NCBI RefSeq assembly: GCF_016597785.1
Contig: NZ_JAENJG010000001.1
Span: 1,364,001 to 1,428,000 of the forward strand
Length of the DNA stretch: 64,000 bases
Origin: Leucobacter sp. L43
GTDB taxonomy: Bacteria > Actinomycetota > Actinomycetes > Actinomycetales > Microbacteriaceae
Direction of reading: 5' to 3'
In this document: positions 18,461-27,094 of the stretch, piece after piece
Position numbering within the stretch: position 1 is the first letter of the stretch
How the letters are laid out: every line of letters begins with the position of its first letter
Notes under the pieces: model-generated
Told to the model about the DNA's origin: nothing
The model's database searches: none
Seen by the model: only the letters and a program-made list of their open reading frames with translations
Made by a program: the position numbers and the translations under genes

Positions 18461-20272
18461 ATGCCAGAATCAGCGCACGCGGAGCGTTCCGACGCGGAGT
18501 TGCTCGACATCGTCAGGGCGGGCGACACGTCAGCGTTCGCGGTGCTCTGGCAGCGCCACTCTCGGGCCGGTCTCGCGGCTGCTCGCCACTTCGGAACCAG
18601 CTCTTCTGCAGAGGACATCGTCTCAGAGGCGTATCTGCGCATCCTCGAGCTCATTCTCGACGGCCGCGGCCCGCACGGGGCCTTCCGGCCGTACATGTAC
18701 CGAACGGTTCGCACCATCGCCGCAGACGTCTGGCGCCGGCCGGAGGACACGAGCGACGAGCTGGAGCGCATTCCCGAGTTCGCCGAGGCCGGCCCCTGGG
18801 AAGACCACGCCTTCGACCGGAACGCGGCTGCACGAGCATTCGAGAGCCTCAATGAGCGGTGGCAGGCCGTGCTCTGGTACACCGAAGTCGAGGGAATGCC
18901 TCCGCGCGATGTCGCCAGGATTCTCGGGCTCTCAGCCAACGGCGTCTCGGCGCTCGCGAAACGGGCGCGAGAAGCGCTCCAGTCGGCATGGGTGGAGGCT
19001 CACATCGATCGCGAGCTTCGCGATGCAGCATGCGGCACCACGCTCGATCATCTGCAGCGATACCAGCGCGGAAAGCTCACCGCAGCGGCGAGCCAGGCCG
19101 TGTCGACTCACCTCGACACGTGCGAGAGCTGCGCAGGTGTCGCCGCAGAGTACTCCGTCCTCAATCGTCAGCTGGCTCTCGTACTCGTCGGCGTCCTGCT
19201 CGGAGGGGGCCCGACGCTCGGCTTCCTGAGCGGTGTGGGCGGGACGGCACCCGCCACTGCGGCTGGGTTGGCCGCGGATTCCGCACGGGGCCCCGCAGGG
19301 AGCATCCCGCACGGCGCGACTGGCGGGGCGTCGCCAGTCACTCCTGCCGGCGGCGGCTCCGGGTCTGGCGCTGGCGCAGCGGGTACTGCGGCCGGCGGCA
19401 TCCTGAGCGGCCTTTCGGGCACCCTGCTGATCGCCGCGGCCACTGCGGCTGCGATCGTCATCGGCGGCGGAGCGCTCTTCCTGTCGCAGTCCGACGCGCC
19501 GAGCACGCCCGCGCTCGCTTCCGAACCGACGAGTGGAGCGGACGGAGCGGGATCGGACGGCGACGGCGAAGACGGATCGGAGCCGGGAACCGGGGACGGC
19601 GCCGACCGGTCGAGCAGCGAGTCGGCGGAGGGCGACGCCGGCGCGATGCTCGAGGACCGGTCGAACGACGAGGGCGCAGCAGACACCGAGGCGAACGGTT
19701 CGCCGGTCCTCGAAGCGACGCCGGCCGGCACCGATGCCCCTCCGAGCCAGGGACCCGATGCCGACGCGACACCGGGCATCGATGTGGGCCCGGGGGCCGA
19801 ACCGCAGCCGTCTCCGGAGCCGAACCCGCGGCCCGATCCGGCCCCTGAGCCGCAACCTGAGCCCGGCCCCGATCCCGATCCCGATCCAGATCCAGATCCA
19901 GATCCCGATCCCGATCCGGAGGAGACGGGCGATCCGTCGCTGACTCCGTTCGAGCCCCGCTGGGCGCGGTGCGGCGATGGGCGCGTCTACATCGAGGGTC
20001 GCTCAGCGCTGCACGGCGCACTCGTGTTCGCGCGCGTGATCGATCATGGGCAGACGAATGAGCACCCTGAGCAGATGCAGGTCCTCGGCGATGCGCGGTG
20101 GTACACGAGCACGCCGATCCCTCTGCGAGCACCATCGGTCGGAGACCCCACCGCGGCGATCATCGAGATCCAGCTGCGCCTCGCCGACGGGCGAGCGTCT
20201 CCGTGGACGCTGTTCCCGCTCGAAGCGAGCAACGAGCTCAGCGGTGCCCCGGCGTACTGCGCGACTCAGTGA
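18461..20272 (+). CDS. ECF sigma factor fused to anti-sigma, membrane and extracellular regions
   Basis: A 603-residue single chain. Residues about 12-92 are sigma region 2 (ending FRPYMYRTVRTIAADVW) and 122-176 region 4 (LNERWQAVLWYTEVEGMPPRDVARILGLSANGVSALAKRAREAL). Then comes an anti-sigma-type zinc motif H217-x3-C221-x2-C224, a hydrophobic stretch at 236-258, a Gly/Ala/Pro linker, a membrane helix at 317-341, a long acidic Pro-rich stalk with eight Asp-Pro units (471-486), and a C-terminal region to 603 with a Cys pair. ATG 18461 has GAGGAG seven bases upstream. It resembles the C-terminally extended ECF groups of Actinobacteria, where a membrane tether holds the sigma domain. Release probably needs proteolysis. 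Its 3' end overlaps the convergent YihY gene by 35 bp. Confidence 0.88.
   Translation: MPESAHAERSDAELLDIVRAGDTSAFAVLWQRHSRAGLAAARHFGTSSSAEDIVSEAYLRILELILDGRGPHGAFRPYMYRTVRTIAADVWRRPEDTSDELERIPEFAEAGPWEDHAFDRNAAARAFESLNERWQAVLWYTEVEGMPPRDVARILGLSANGVSALAKRAREALQSAWVEAHIDRELRDAACGTTLDHLQRYQRGKLTAAASQAVSTHLDTCESCAGVAAEYSVLNRQLALVLVGVLLGGGPTLGFLSGVGGTAPATAAGLAADSARGPAGSIPHGATGGASPVTPAGGGSGSGAGAAGTAAGGILSGLSGTLLIAAATAAAIVIGGGALFLSQSDAPSTPALASEPTSGADGAGSDGDGEDGSEPGTGDGADRSSSESAEGDAGAMLEDRSNDEGAADTEANGSPVLEATPAGTDAPPSQGPDADATPGIDVGPGAEPQPSPEPNPRPDPAPEPQPEPGPDPDPDPDPDPDPDPDPEETGDPSLTPFEPRWARCGDGRVYIEGRSALHGALVFARVIDHGQTNEHPEQMQVLGDARWYTSTPIPLRAPSVGDPTAAIIEIQLRLADGRASPWTLFPLEASNELSGAPAYCATQ
19871..19918 (+). 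repeat. Hexanucleotide microsatellite coding for (Asp-Pro)8
   Basis: Eight in-frame copies of GATCCN encode the Asp-Pro stalk of the sigma-factor fusion. Length variation by slippage would keep the frame and change stalk length. Confidence 0.85.
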
Positions 20273-21221
20273 ACTGATCGTTCGGGAGACCGAGTTCCGG
20301 ATTGATCCCCGTCACGATCCAGGACGATGTCAGCAGCAGCGTGCGGCAGATGAGATTGAACCAGAGCAGGAGGCCGGCGAACACCGCGAAGGTGGCGAGG
20401 AGGGGATTGCTCGTGGCGCCGCCGATGAGCACGCCGCCCAGCGCTTTGAGTCCGAGCATCACGAGGGCGCCGAGGCCGCAGCCGACGATGAGGCGCCACC
20501 GCGGCACTCGGACCTCGGCGAGGTAGCGATGCATGGCGACCAGCAGCACGAGATCGAACACATAGACCGCGGCATATCTCAGAACGGTGCCGAGCGTACC
20601 CACGAACCAGTTCGCATGATCCGCACCGATCCACGAGAGGAACTGATCGGCCACATTGGAGCTGAGCACGGTGAGCGCCGCTGATACGAGGATCGCGGCG
20701 AAGAAGATGATCGCGAGCACGAAGTCCCGCAGTTTCAGCAGTACGGGGTTCCGATAGAGACGCACCTCGAGTCCGAACATGATGCGGATCGACCGGCGCG
20801 TGCCCGTGAACCAGTTCAGCGCGACCCACACGAGCACCAACCCCGCGATGCCGCTCGACCAGTCGAAGGCGCGTGCGCTCATCAGCTCGTCGATCGAGAC
20901 GGCTCCTCCGCTCCCGACGAGCCCGGGAATGAAGAGGTTGATCTGGGCGACCAGCGTTTCGAGCAGTTCCGGTCGGCCCCGCAGCACGATCCCGAAGATG
21001 CCGAAGCCCAACCAGAGCGCCGCGAAGACGGCGAAGAGGGCCTGGTAGCTCATGCCTCCGGAGAGCACGATTCCGCCGACGTCGGAGAAGTGCATGTACG
21101 TGCGCACGGGTCGCAGCTGCTGGGCCCATCGCCATCGCCGTCTGCCGCGTTCGACGACCTCGGAAACGCGCGTCGCCCCGGAGTCCTCCACTCGTGTGGA
21201 GGAACTCCGGGGCGACGTCAT
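20238..21221 (-). CDS. YihY/BrkB-family inner-membrane protein
   Basis: A 327-residue integral membrane protein of the YihY (former RNase BN-like) family with about six helices. The family start RPVRTYMHFSDVGGIVLSGGMSYQALFAVFAALW and the NWFTGTRRSIRIMFG loop are present. Function in the family is unsettled. The ATG at 21221 has only a weak ribosome site, and its first ~17 codons lie in a strong hairpin; no better start exists before Met42. The stop lies inside the 3' end of the convergent sigma-factor gene. Confidence 0.88.
   Translation of the reverse strand: MTSPRSSSTRVEDSGATRVSEVVERGRRRWRWAQQLRPVRTYMHFSDVGGIVLSGGMSYQALFAVFAALWLGFGIFGIVLRGRPELLETLVAQINLFIPGLVGSGGAVSIDELMSARAFDWSSGIAGLVLVWVALNWFTGTRRSIRIMFGLEVRLYRNPVLLKLRDFVLAIIFFAAILVSAALTVLSSNVADQFLSWIGADHANWFVGTLGTVLRYAAVYVFDLVLLVAMHRYLAEVRVPRWRLIVGCGLGALVMLGLKALGGVLIGGATSNPLLATFAVFAGLLLWFNLICRTLLLTSSWIVTGINPELGLPNDQFTESRSTPGHR
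21172..21216 (-). terminator. Strong hairpin after sdhB, inside the start of the YihY gene
   Basis: A 20-bp stem (arms 21172-21191 and 21196-21216, one bulged base) with a TCGT loop lies 43 bp after the sdhB stop codon. It looks like the terminator of the sdh operon but also codes for YihY residues 2-17. No T-run follows. Confidence 0.6.
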
Positions 21222-21258
21222 TCAGCCACTGTAACCGAGGAGCGAACCTCGGCGTGCC

Positions 21259-22026
21259 CTACGCGGTCTTCCCGGTGCGGATCGCGGCCTTGACCTCGGC
21301 GATGGCCTTGGTGACCTGGATGCCGCGCGGGCACGCATCGGTGCAGTTGAAGGTCGTGCGGCAGCGCCAGACGCCCTCGGTGTCGTTCAGGATGTCGAGT
21401 CGCACCTCCGCGTTCTCGTCGCGCGAATCGAAGATGAACCGGTGGGCGTTGACGATGGCGGCGGGGCCGAAGTACTGCCCATCCGTCCAGAACACGGGGC
21501 AGCTCGTCGTGCACGCCGCGCAGAGGATGCACTTCGTGGTGTCGTCGAAGCGCTCGCGGTCCTCGATGGTCTGGAGACGCTCCTTGCCGCCCTCGGGAGC
21601 CGAACCCGAGACGAGGAACGGCTGCACTTCGCGGTAGGCCGCGAAGAACGGCTCCATGTCGACGATGAGGTCCTTCTCGAGCGGGAGCCCCTTGATGGCC
21701 TCGACGTAGATCGGCTTCGAGATGTCGAGGTCCTTGATCAGTGTCTTGCAGGCGAGACGGTTGCGGCCGTTGATCCGCATCGCGTCGGACCCGCAGATGC
21801 CGTGCGCGCACGACCGGCGGAACGAGAGCGTGCCGTCCTGATCCCACTTGATGCGGTGCAGAGCGTCGAGGATTCGATCCGTCGGGTACATCTCGACGTC
21901 GAAGTCCTCCCAGAACGCCTCGCGACCCGATTCGGGGTCGAATCGGCGGATCAGCAGGGTCACCGTGAAGGGCTTCGGTGCTTCCGGAGCTTCGGCGGTG
22001 GGAGCTTCAGCAGTTGCAATGCTCAT
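21259..22026 (-). CDS. sdhB: Succinate dehydrogenase iron-sulfur subunit
   Basis: A 255-residue electron-transfer subunit. The N-terminal ferredoxin domain binds 2Fe-2S (RRSCAHGICGSDAMRINGRNRLAC); the C-terminal domain carries the 4Fe-4S and 3Fe-4S cysteines (CILCAACTTSCPVFW and CTDACPRG). It passes electrons from SdhA to the membrane anchor. ATG 22026 starts four bases after the sdhA stop, with AGAGGAAG in the end of sdhA as ribosome site. Last gene of sdhCDAB. Confidence 0.97.
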   Translation of the reverse strand: MSIATAEAPTAEAPEAPKPFTVTLLIRRFDPESGREAFWEDFDVEMYPTDRILDALHRIKWDQDGTLSFRRSCAHGICGSDAMRINGRNRLACKTLIKDLDISKPIYVEAIKGLPLEKDLIVDMEPFFAAYREVQPFLVSGSAPEGGKERLQTIEDRERFDDTTKCILCAACTTSCPVFWTDGQYFGPAAIVNAHRFIFDSRDENAEVRLDILNDTEGVWRCRTTFNCTDACPRGIQVTKAIAEVKAAIRTGKTA

Positions 22027-22029
22027 GAC

Positions 22030-23862
22030 CTAGTACTTCCTCTCCAGCGGCGGGTAGCGCAACTCGCCCTGCTCGTTCTTGGTGACGACGACCGGCTTCC
22101 AGTCCAGGCGGATGTGATCCTCTGGGTCCGCCGAGTGGGGATCTCCGGAGAGATACGCCATGGTGTGCTGCATGTAGTTCTCGTCATCGCGGTTCGGATA
22201 GTCGTCGCGCATGTGCCCGCCACGGCTCTCCTTGCGGTTGCGGGCCGTGTACGTGAGCACCTCCGCCAGGTCGAGCAGGAACCCCAGCTCGATCGCTTCG
22301 AGGAGATCCGTGTTGTACCGCTTGCCGCGATCCTGGACTCCGACGTTGATGTACCGCAGGCGCAGGTCGTTGATCACGCCGAGCACCTCGGTGAGCGACT
22401 CCTCGGTGCGGAACACCTGAGCACCGCGGTCCATGGCCTCTTGCAGCTCGCGGCGCAGATCGGCGACGCGCTCGGTGCCCGTGCCGTTGCGGAAGCCCTC
22501 GACCATCTCGCGCACCATCTTCGCCGGATCCTCGGGAAGCGGGACGAAATCGACGGTCTGCGCGTAGTCGGCCGCATTGTTGCCGGAGCGCTTGCCGAAC
22601 ACGTTGATGTCGAGCAGCGAGTTGGTGCCGAGGCGGTTCGAGCCGTGCACCGAGACGCAGGCGCACTCGCCCGCGGCGTAGAGGCCGGGAACGACCGTGG
22701 TGTTGTCGGAGAGCACCTCCGCGTCGTTGTTCGTCGGGATGCCGCCCATCGCGTAGTGCGCGGTCGGGAACACGGGGACGGGCTCCGTCACCGGGTCGAC
22801 GCCCAGGTAGGTGCGCGCGAATTCCGTGATGTCGGGGAGCTTCGTCTCCAGCACCTCCGCACCGAGGTGCGTGCAGTCGAGATAGACGTAGTCCTTGTGC
22901 GGGCCAGCGCCGCGTCCGTCGAGCACCTCTTGGACCATCGAGCGGGCCACGATGTCTCGCGGCGCCAGGTCCTTGATGGTGGGGGCGTAGCGCTCCATGA
23001 AGCGCTCGCCCGACGCGTTGCGGAGGATCGCGCCCTCGCCTCGCGCTCCCTCCGTGAGGAGGATCCCGAGGCCTGCGAGGCCCGTCGGGTGGAACTGGTA
23101 GAACTCCATGTCCTCGAGCGGCAGACCCTGCCTCCAGACGATCCCGACGCCGTCACCGGTGAGGGTGTGAGCGTTCGAGGTCGTCTTGAAGATCTTGCCG
23201 AACCCGCCGGTCGCGAACACGATCGACTTCGCCTGGAAGACGTGCAGGTCGCCCGTCGAGAGCTCGTACGCCACAACGCCGGAAGGCTTGCGCACGCCGT
23301 CGACCTCGGTCATCACCAGATCGAGCACGTAGTACTCGTTGAAGAAGTTGACGCCGAGCTTCACGCAGTTCTGGAACAGCGTCTGCAGGATCATGTGGCC
23401 CGTGCGGTCCGCGGCGTAGCACGCACGGCGCACCGCCGCCTTGCCGTGATCGCGCGTGTGGCCGCCGAAGCGGCGCTGGTCGATCTTGCCCTCCGGGGTG
23501 CGGTTGAAGGGCAGACCCATGTTCTCCAGGTCGATGACCGCGTCGATGGCTTCGCGGGCCAGGATCTCGGCCGCGTCCTGATCGACGAGGTAGTCGCCGC
23601 CCTTGACCGTGTCGAAGGTGTGCCACTCCCAGTTGTCTTCCTCGACGTTCGCGAGCGCCGCGGCCATACCGCCCTGCGCCGCGCCCGTGTGGGAGCGCGT
23701 GGGGTAGAGCTTCGTGATCACGGCGGTCTTGGCCTTCGGCCCCGCCTCGATCGCGGCGCGCATGCCCGCGCCACCTGCGCCGACGATGACGACATCGAAC
23801 TGGTGATAAATGACGCCGTCCTTGACGGTGACGTCTTCGCCCTGGTGGGTGTCTGTGGTCAC
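22030..23862 (-). CDS. sdhA: Succinate dehydrogenase flavoprotein subunit
   Basis: A 610-residue FAD subunit that oxidises succinate to fumarate. FAD-binding fold [18 protein letters not shown], covalent-FAD His in [15 protein letters not shown], active-site blocks HPTGLAG and HYAMGG, and [24 protein letters not shown] are all present. Typical SdhA length. GTG 23862 follows AGGATTCAC. Co-transcribed with the anchors sdhC and sdhD and with sdhB. Confidence 0.97.
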   Translation of the reverse strand: MTTDTHQGEDVTVKDGVIYHQFDVVIVGAGGAGMRAAIEAGPKAKTAVITKLYPTRSHTGAAQGGMAAALANVEEDNWEWHTFDTVKGGDYLVDQDAAEILAREAIDAVIDLENMGLPFNRTPEGKIDQRRFGGHTRDHGKAAVRRACYAADRTGHMILQTLFQNCVKLGVNFFNEYYVLDLVMTEVDGVRKPSGVVAYELSTGDLHVFQAKSIVFATGGFGKIFKTTSNAHTLTGDGVGIVWRQGLPLEDMEFYQFHPTGLAGLGILLTEGARGEGAILRNASGERFMERYAPTIKDLAPRDIVARSMVQEVLDGRGAGPHKDYVYLDCTHLGAEVLETKLPDITEFARTYLGVDPVTEPVPVFPTAHYAMGGIPTNNDAEVLSDNTTVVPGLYAAGECACVSVHGSNRLGTNSLLDINVFGKRSGNNAADYAQTVDFVPLPEDPAKMVREMVEGFRNGTGTERVADLRRELQEAMDRGAQVFRTEESLTEVLGVINDLRLRYINVGVQDRGKRYNTDLLEAIELGFLLDLAEVLTYTARNRKESRGGHMRDDYPNRDDENYMQHTMAYLSGDPHSADPEDHIRLDWKPVVVTKNEQGELRYPPLERKY

Positions 23863-23907
23863 GTGAATCCTATTCTTCGTTTCGAAATCCGTTGCTGCGC
23901 GCGGGGG

Positions 23908-24351
23908 CTACGGCGTCGGGCAGAACGACGCGACGAGCGCCGGGTCCGCTCCCGCGGGGCAGGGGTCGAGGGTGTAGATCACGAAGGTGCCGAGCAGGAT
24001 GAGCAGGGCGGCCGACAGGAACAGCGCGACCTTGAAACCCTGGGCGAGACGCGGACGGGTCACGTAGTCGTTCACGATGGTGCGCATGCCGTTCGCGCCG
24101 TGGATCAGCGCCAGCCAGAGGAGCAGGGTGTCCCACACCTTCCAGAACGGCTGCGAGAGCTTGCCGCCCACGAAACCGAAGTCGATGGCGTGCACGCCGT
24201 CGCCGATCATGAGGTTCGAGAAGAGGTGGCCGAACACGAGCACGATCAGCAGCACGCCCGAAACGCGCATGTAGACCCAGCCCCACTTCTCCCAGTTGGT
24301 GCGCTTCTTCGCCGGCGTCTTCGCGCGCGGAGCATCAATCGTCAATGACAT
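23908..24351 (-). CDS. sdhD: Succinate dehydrogenase hydrophobic anchor subunit
   Basis: A 147-residue protein with three membrane helices (VLLIVLVFGHLFSNLMI, LLLWLALIHGANGMRTIV, VALFLSAALLILLGTFVIYTL). HLFSNLM and HGANGMR supply the usual heme/quinone-site histidines of an SdhD-type anchor. ATG 24351 has GAGGAGAAC upstream, which separates it from a longer open frame extending into sdhC. Confidence 0.9.
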   Translation of the reverse strand: MSLTIDAPRAKTPAKKRTNWEKWGWVYMRVSGVLLIVLVFGHLFSNLMIGDGVHAIDFGFVGGKLSQPFWKVWDTLLLWLALIHGANGMRTIVNDYVTRPRLAQGFKVALFLSAALLILLGTFVIYTLDPCPAGADPALVASFCPTP

Positions 24352-24368
24352 GTCTGTTCTCCTCGCGC

Positions 24369-24785
24369 TCAGTGACCGAATACGTTCATCAGGTGGCGGG
24401 GCAGGAAGCCGGCCATGGTGACCGCCCAGAGCCCCATCACGACCCAGAACATGGTGCGCTGGTACTTGGCACCCTTGCTCCAGTAGTCGACGAGGATGAT
24501 GCGGATGCCGTTGTAGGCGTGGAAGACGATCGCCGCGACGAGCACGGCCTCGCCGAGGCCCATCACCGGCGTCTTGTAGGTGCTCATGACGGCGTTGTAC
24601 GCCTCTGGGCTGACCCGCACGAGGGCGGTGTCGAGCACGTGCACGAGCAGGAAGAAGAAGATGGAGACACCCGTGATGCGGTGCAGCACCCAGGACCACA
24701 TTCCCTCGTTACCGCGGTAGAGGGTGCCGCCAGGGCGGACCTTCTTCCTCGCCACCGGTGCGGCTGCTGCCGTTTGGGCTGACAC
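24369..24785 (-). CDS. sdhC: Succinate dehydrogenase cytochrome b subunit
   Basis: A 138-residue three-helix anchor with the SdhC signature W-S-W-V-L-H-R-I-T-G-V-S-I and the heme His region VFHAYNGIRIILVDYW. GTG 24785 has a perfect AAGGAGG six bases upstream; the open frame extends 30 codons further (to 24875) but without support. First gene of the sdhCDAB operon. Confidence 0.93.
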   Translation of the reverse strand: MSAQTAAAAPVARKKVRPGGTLYRGNEGMWSWVLHRITGVSIFFFLLVHVLDTALVRVSPEAYNAVMSTYKTPVMGLGEAVLVAAIVFHAYNGIRIILVDYWSKGAKYQRTMFWVVMGLWAVTMAGFLPRHLMNVFGH

Positions 24786-25006
24786 GGGCTTCCTCCTTCG
24801 TCGGGCTTCGCCGAGAGTCACCCGGCGGCTGACATAGCCATCTCGCCATGTGCGGGAACCCCCGTCACCAAGCATGGCTGAGAATCCACTGCGGAACCAT
24901 TATGACACCTTTCGTGAGCGCTCCTGCACGCGCCCGATGGCCGGGAGACGCCTGTGCTCGTCTGATGATGCAGCCTCGTGTCGCAGTCGTCCGCTGCAGA
25001 GACGAG

Positions 25007-25041
25007 ACGGAGCCGGGCGCGCTTCGCACGCCCGGCTCCGT
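25007..25041 (-). terminator. Terminator hairpin after the KDG dehydratase gene
   Basis: A perfect 13-bp inverted repeat (25007-25019 ACGGAGCCGGGCG against 25029-25041) lies 32 bp after the stop of the dehydratase gene. The rest of the 287-bp gap up to sdhC shows no gene; it must hold the sdh promoter, which I could not place. Confidence 0.75.
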
Positions 25042-25072
25042 GGTTCGCACCGCGAACGATGATTCACGCGCC

Positions 25073-26002
25073 TCAGACGAGCGCGGGAACCGCCGCTCGC
25101 TCGATGACCTGCGCCAGATCCCTGCGATCCTCCGGGGTGAGCTCCTGCAGCGGTGGGCGCACGGGTCCTCCGGTCCGACCCACGGCATCGAGACCGGCCT
25201 TGACGATCGACACCGCGTATCCGGGAACGCGGTTGCGCACGTCGAGATACGGGTGGACGAAGTCGCGCAGCGCTGCGAAGACGGATGCGTGGTCGCGACG
25301 GCGCACGGCGTTGTAGAAGTCGATGGCGAAGTCCGGGACGAAGTTGAACATCGCCGACGAATAGGTCGTGACGCCGAGCTCCAGGTACGGCAGGGCGAAT
25401 GTCTCTGCTGTGGGCAGCCCGCCGACGTAGGTGAGCCGATCGCCCAGAGTCGAGTAGATCTGGGTCATCTGCTCGATCGATCCGACGCCGTCTTTGAAGC
25501 CGATGAAGTTCGGCAGCCGATCCGCGAGGTGCACGAGGGTCTCGGCGGAGTACTGGGCGTTCGCGCGGTGGTAGACGATGACGCCCAGCGTGGTGGCCCG
25601 GCACACGGCCTCCACGTATGCCGCGAGACCTTCCTGCCCGGCTTCGGTCAGGTAGGGCGGGAACAGCAGGATGCCGTCTCCGCCTGCCGCTTCGACGGCC
25701 CGCGCCTGCTCGACTGCCGCGCGCACCGAGCCACCCGCCGGGCCGAGCACCGCGGTGCGGCCTCCGACCTGCTGCACGGCGGCGGAGACGATGCGTGAGA
25801 CTTCGTCGAGCGTGAGCGAGAAGTACTCACCCGTTCCGCCTGCGGCGAAGAGCCCGGCGACCGGGTAGGCGCTCAACCATTCGATGTGCTCGCGGTAGGT
25901 CGCCTCGGCGAACTCCTGCTCCGCGTCGAAGTGGGTGACCGGGAATGAGAGCAGTCCGGATCCGATCTGACTCGCGAGTGCAGCGGGTTCCAAATTGGGC
26001 AC
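25073..26002 (-). CDS. kdgD: 5-dehydro-4-deoxyglucarate dehydratase (DapA/NAL superfamily)
   Basis: A 309-residue class I aldolase-fold lyase that dehydrates and decarboxylates 5-keto-4-deoxyglucarate to 2,5-dioxopentanoate (alpha-ketoglutaric semialdehyde). The subgroup start [18 protein letters not shown], the [17 protein letters not shown] block, catalytic Tyr in VIVYHRANA, Schiff-base Lys in [10 protein letters not shown] and [19 protein letters not shown] all match KdgD rather than DapA. GTG 26002 has GGAGGT eight bases upstream; 26 further open codons lack support. Divergent from LysR. The semialdehyde dehydrogenase at 32523 would take its product. Confidence 0.88.
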   Translation of the reverse strand: MPNLEPAALASQIGSGLLSFPVTHFDAEQEFAEATYREHIEWLSAYPVAGLFAAGGTGEYFSLTLDEVSRIVSAAVQQVGGRTAVLGPAGGSVRAAVEQARAVEAAGGDGILLFPPYLTEAGQEGLAAYVEAVCRATTLGVIVYHRANAQYSAETLVHLADRLPNFIGFKDGVGSIEQMTQIYSTLGDRLTYVGGLPTAETFALPYLELGVTTYSSAMFNFVPDFAIDFYNAVRRRDHASVFAALRDFVHPYLDVRNRVPGYAVSIVKAGLDAVGRTGGPVRPPLQELTPEDRRDLAQVIERAAVPALV

Positions 26003-26095
26003 GACGTTCAACCTCCGGGGAATGTGGGTAACGCACCGTCGCAGCGGGCGATCAGGATGCTGGGGATCCGATGCCTTCACGCTAGGTTGGAGAAT

Positions 26096-26111
26096 AGATA
26101 CCTGTCCAACA
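26096..26111. promoter_or_regulatory. Shared 16-bp regulon motif, copy 1
   Basis: AGATACCTGTCCAACA lies in the divergent kdgD/lysR promoter region. A copy with one change occurs at 31684-31699, in the same orientation relative to another minus-strand operon. On the minus strand the motif contains TTGGACA, which could be a -35 box. Candidate site for the LysR protein encoded alongside. Confidence 0.55.
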
Positions 26112-26189
26112 TCCGTTATGGATCATTTCATGCACGGAAGGTATGGTGATCGGTACGGCGGTCGGGCCGGGGTGAGCGAAGGAGAGCAC

Positions 26190-27083
26190 GTGTCGTACAC
26201 GCTTGATCAGGTGCGCGCCTTGGTGGCCGTCGCCGAGGAACTGCACTTCGGCAGAGCCGCCGAACGGCTCCAGATGACCCAGCCGCCGCTCAGCAGGCAG
26301 ATCCAGCGCCTGGAGGCGATCGTCGGCGTGCAACTGCTGCGCCGGAGCAACCGCCGCGTCGAGCTGACCGACGCCGGTCGCGCGTTCCTCGATGAGGCCC
26401 GCCGCATCCTGGCCATCGCCGACGGGGCCCCGCAGATCGCGCGCACGGTCGCTGCGGGGCTCTCGGGCGTCGTCCGCATCGGGTTCACCGCGTCGAGCGC
26501 GTTCACGCTGCTCGGCCCCCTGCTCGCGCGCCTCTCCCACGCGCTTCCCGACGTGACCATCGAATTGCAGGAGATGGTCACCACCCACCAGCTCGACGCG
26601 CTCACGAAGAGCGAGATCGACGTCGCGATCGGTCGACCGCCCTTCGACCCCGCCCATTTCGGTTCGAGGCGCATCCATCGCGAGCGGCTGCTCGTCGCAC
26701 TGCCGGAGGGCCATCTCCTGTCGCGCCGCACGAGTCCCATCGGAGTCGAGGACCTGGCGAACGAGGACATCATCATGCACTCGCCCGTCGAGGCGCGCTA
26801 CTTCTACGACATCGCGACGCGCATGATGCCGATCTCCCGGTGGAAGCACCGGTTCACGGTCAGTCAGGTGTCGACGATGGTCGCCCTGGTCGGCGCAGGC
26901 ACCGGTGTGGCCCTGGTTCCGGAATCCGCGGCCACGCTCGGCATCGCCGGCGTCACCTACGCGCCGCTCGTCACGAGCGAACCGCGGCCCATCGAACTGC
27001 ACGCCGTCTGGCGCGAGGACGACACCCGGCCCCTGACCCGGCGAATCGTCCACGAGCTCCGCGAGGCGGCTGAGGCCCAGTAG
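26190..27083 (+). CDS. LysR-family transcriptional regulator
   Basis: A 297-residue LysR protein. The winged HTH at residues about 1-62 is typical (VRALVAVAEELHFGRAAERLQMTQPPLSRQIQRLEAIVGVQLLRR); the rest is a periplasmic-binding-like co-inducer domain (VRIGFTASSAFTLLGPLL, VSTMVALVGAGTGVALVPES). GTG 26190 follows GAAGGAGAGCAC. Divergent from kdgD and convergent with the M24 gene. The motif shared between the kdgD and ABC promoters suggests it controls the whole 25-34 kb catabolic block. Confidence 0.92.
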   Translation: MSYTLDQVRALVAVAEELHFGRAAERLQMTQPPLSRQIQRLEAIVGVQLLRRSNRRVELTDAGRAFLDEARRILAIADGAPQIARTVAAGLSGVVRIGFTASSAFTLLGPLLARLSHALPDVTIELQEMVTTHQLDALTKSEIDVAIGRPPFDPAHFGSRRIHRERLLVALPEGHLLSRRTSPIGVEDLANEDIIMHSPVEARYFYDIATRMMPISRWKHRFTVSQVSTMVALVGAGTGVALVPESAATLGIAGVTYAPLVTSEPRPIELHAVWREDDTRPLTRRIVHELREAAEAQ

Positions 27084-27094
27084 CCCTCGGAGTC

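Noticed and set aside
19871..19918. GATCCN array as a binding-site cluster
   Set aside because: It is in frame and codes for the Asp-Pro stalk of the sigma fusion.
21442..24348. 968-codon plus-strand open frame
   Set aside because: It is the antisense of sdhB, sdhA and sdhD; its His/Arg/Val/Glu-rich composition is a GC-codon shadow.
25073..26002. Dihydrodipicolinate synthase (dapA)
   Set aside because: The [14 protein letters not shown] start and the [19 protein letters not shown] block match KDG dehydratase, and a semialdehyde dehydrogenase lies in the same block.
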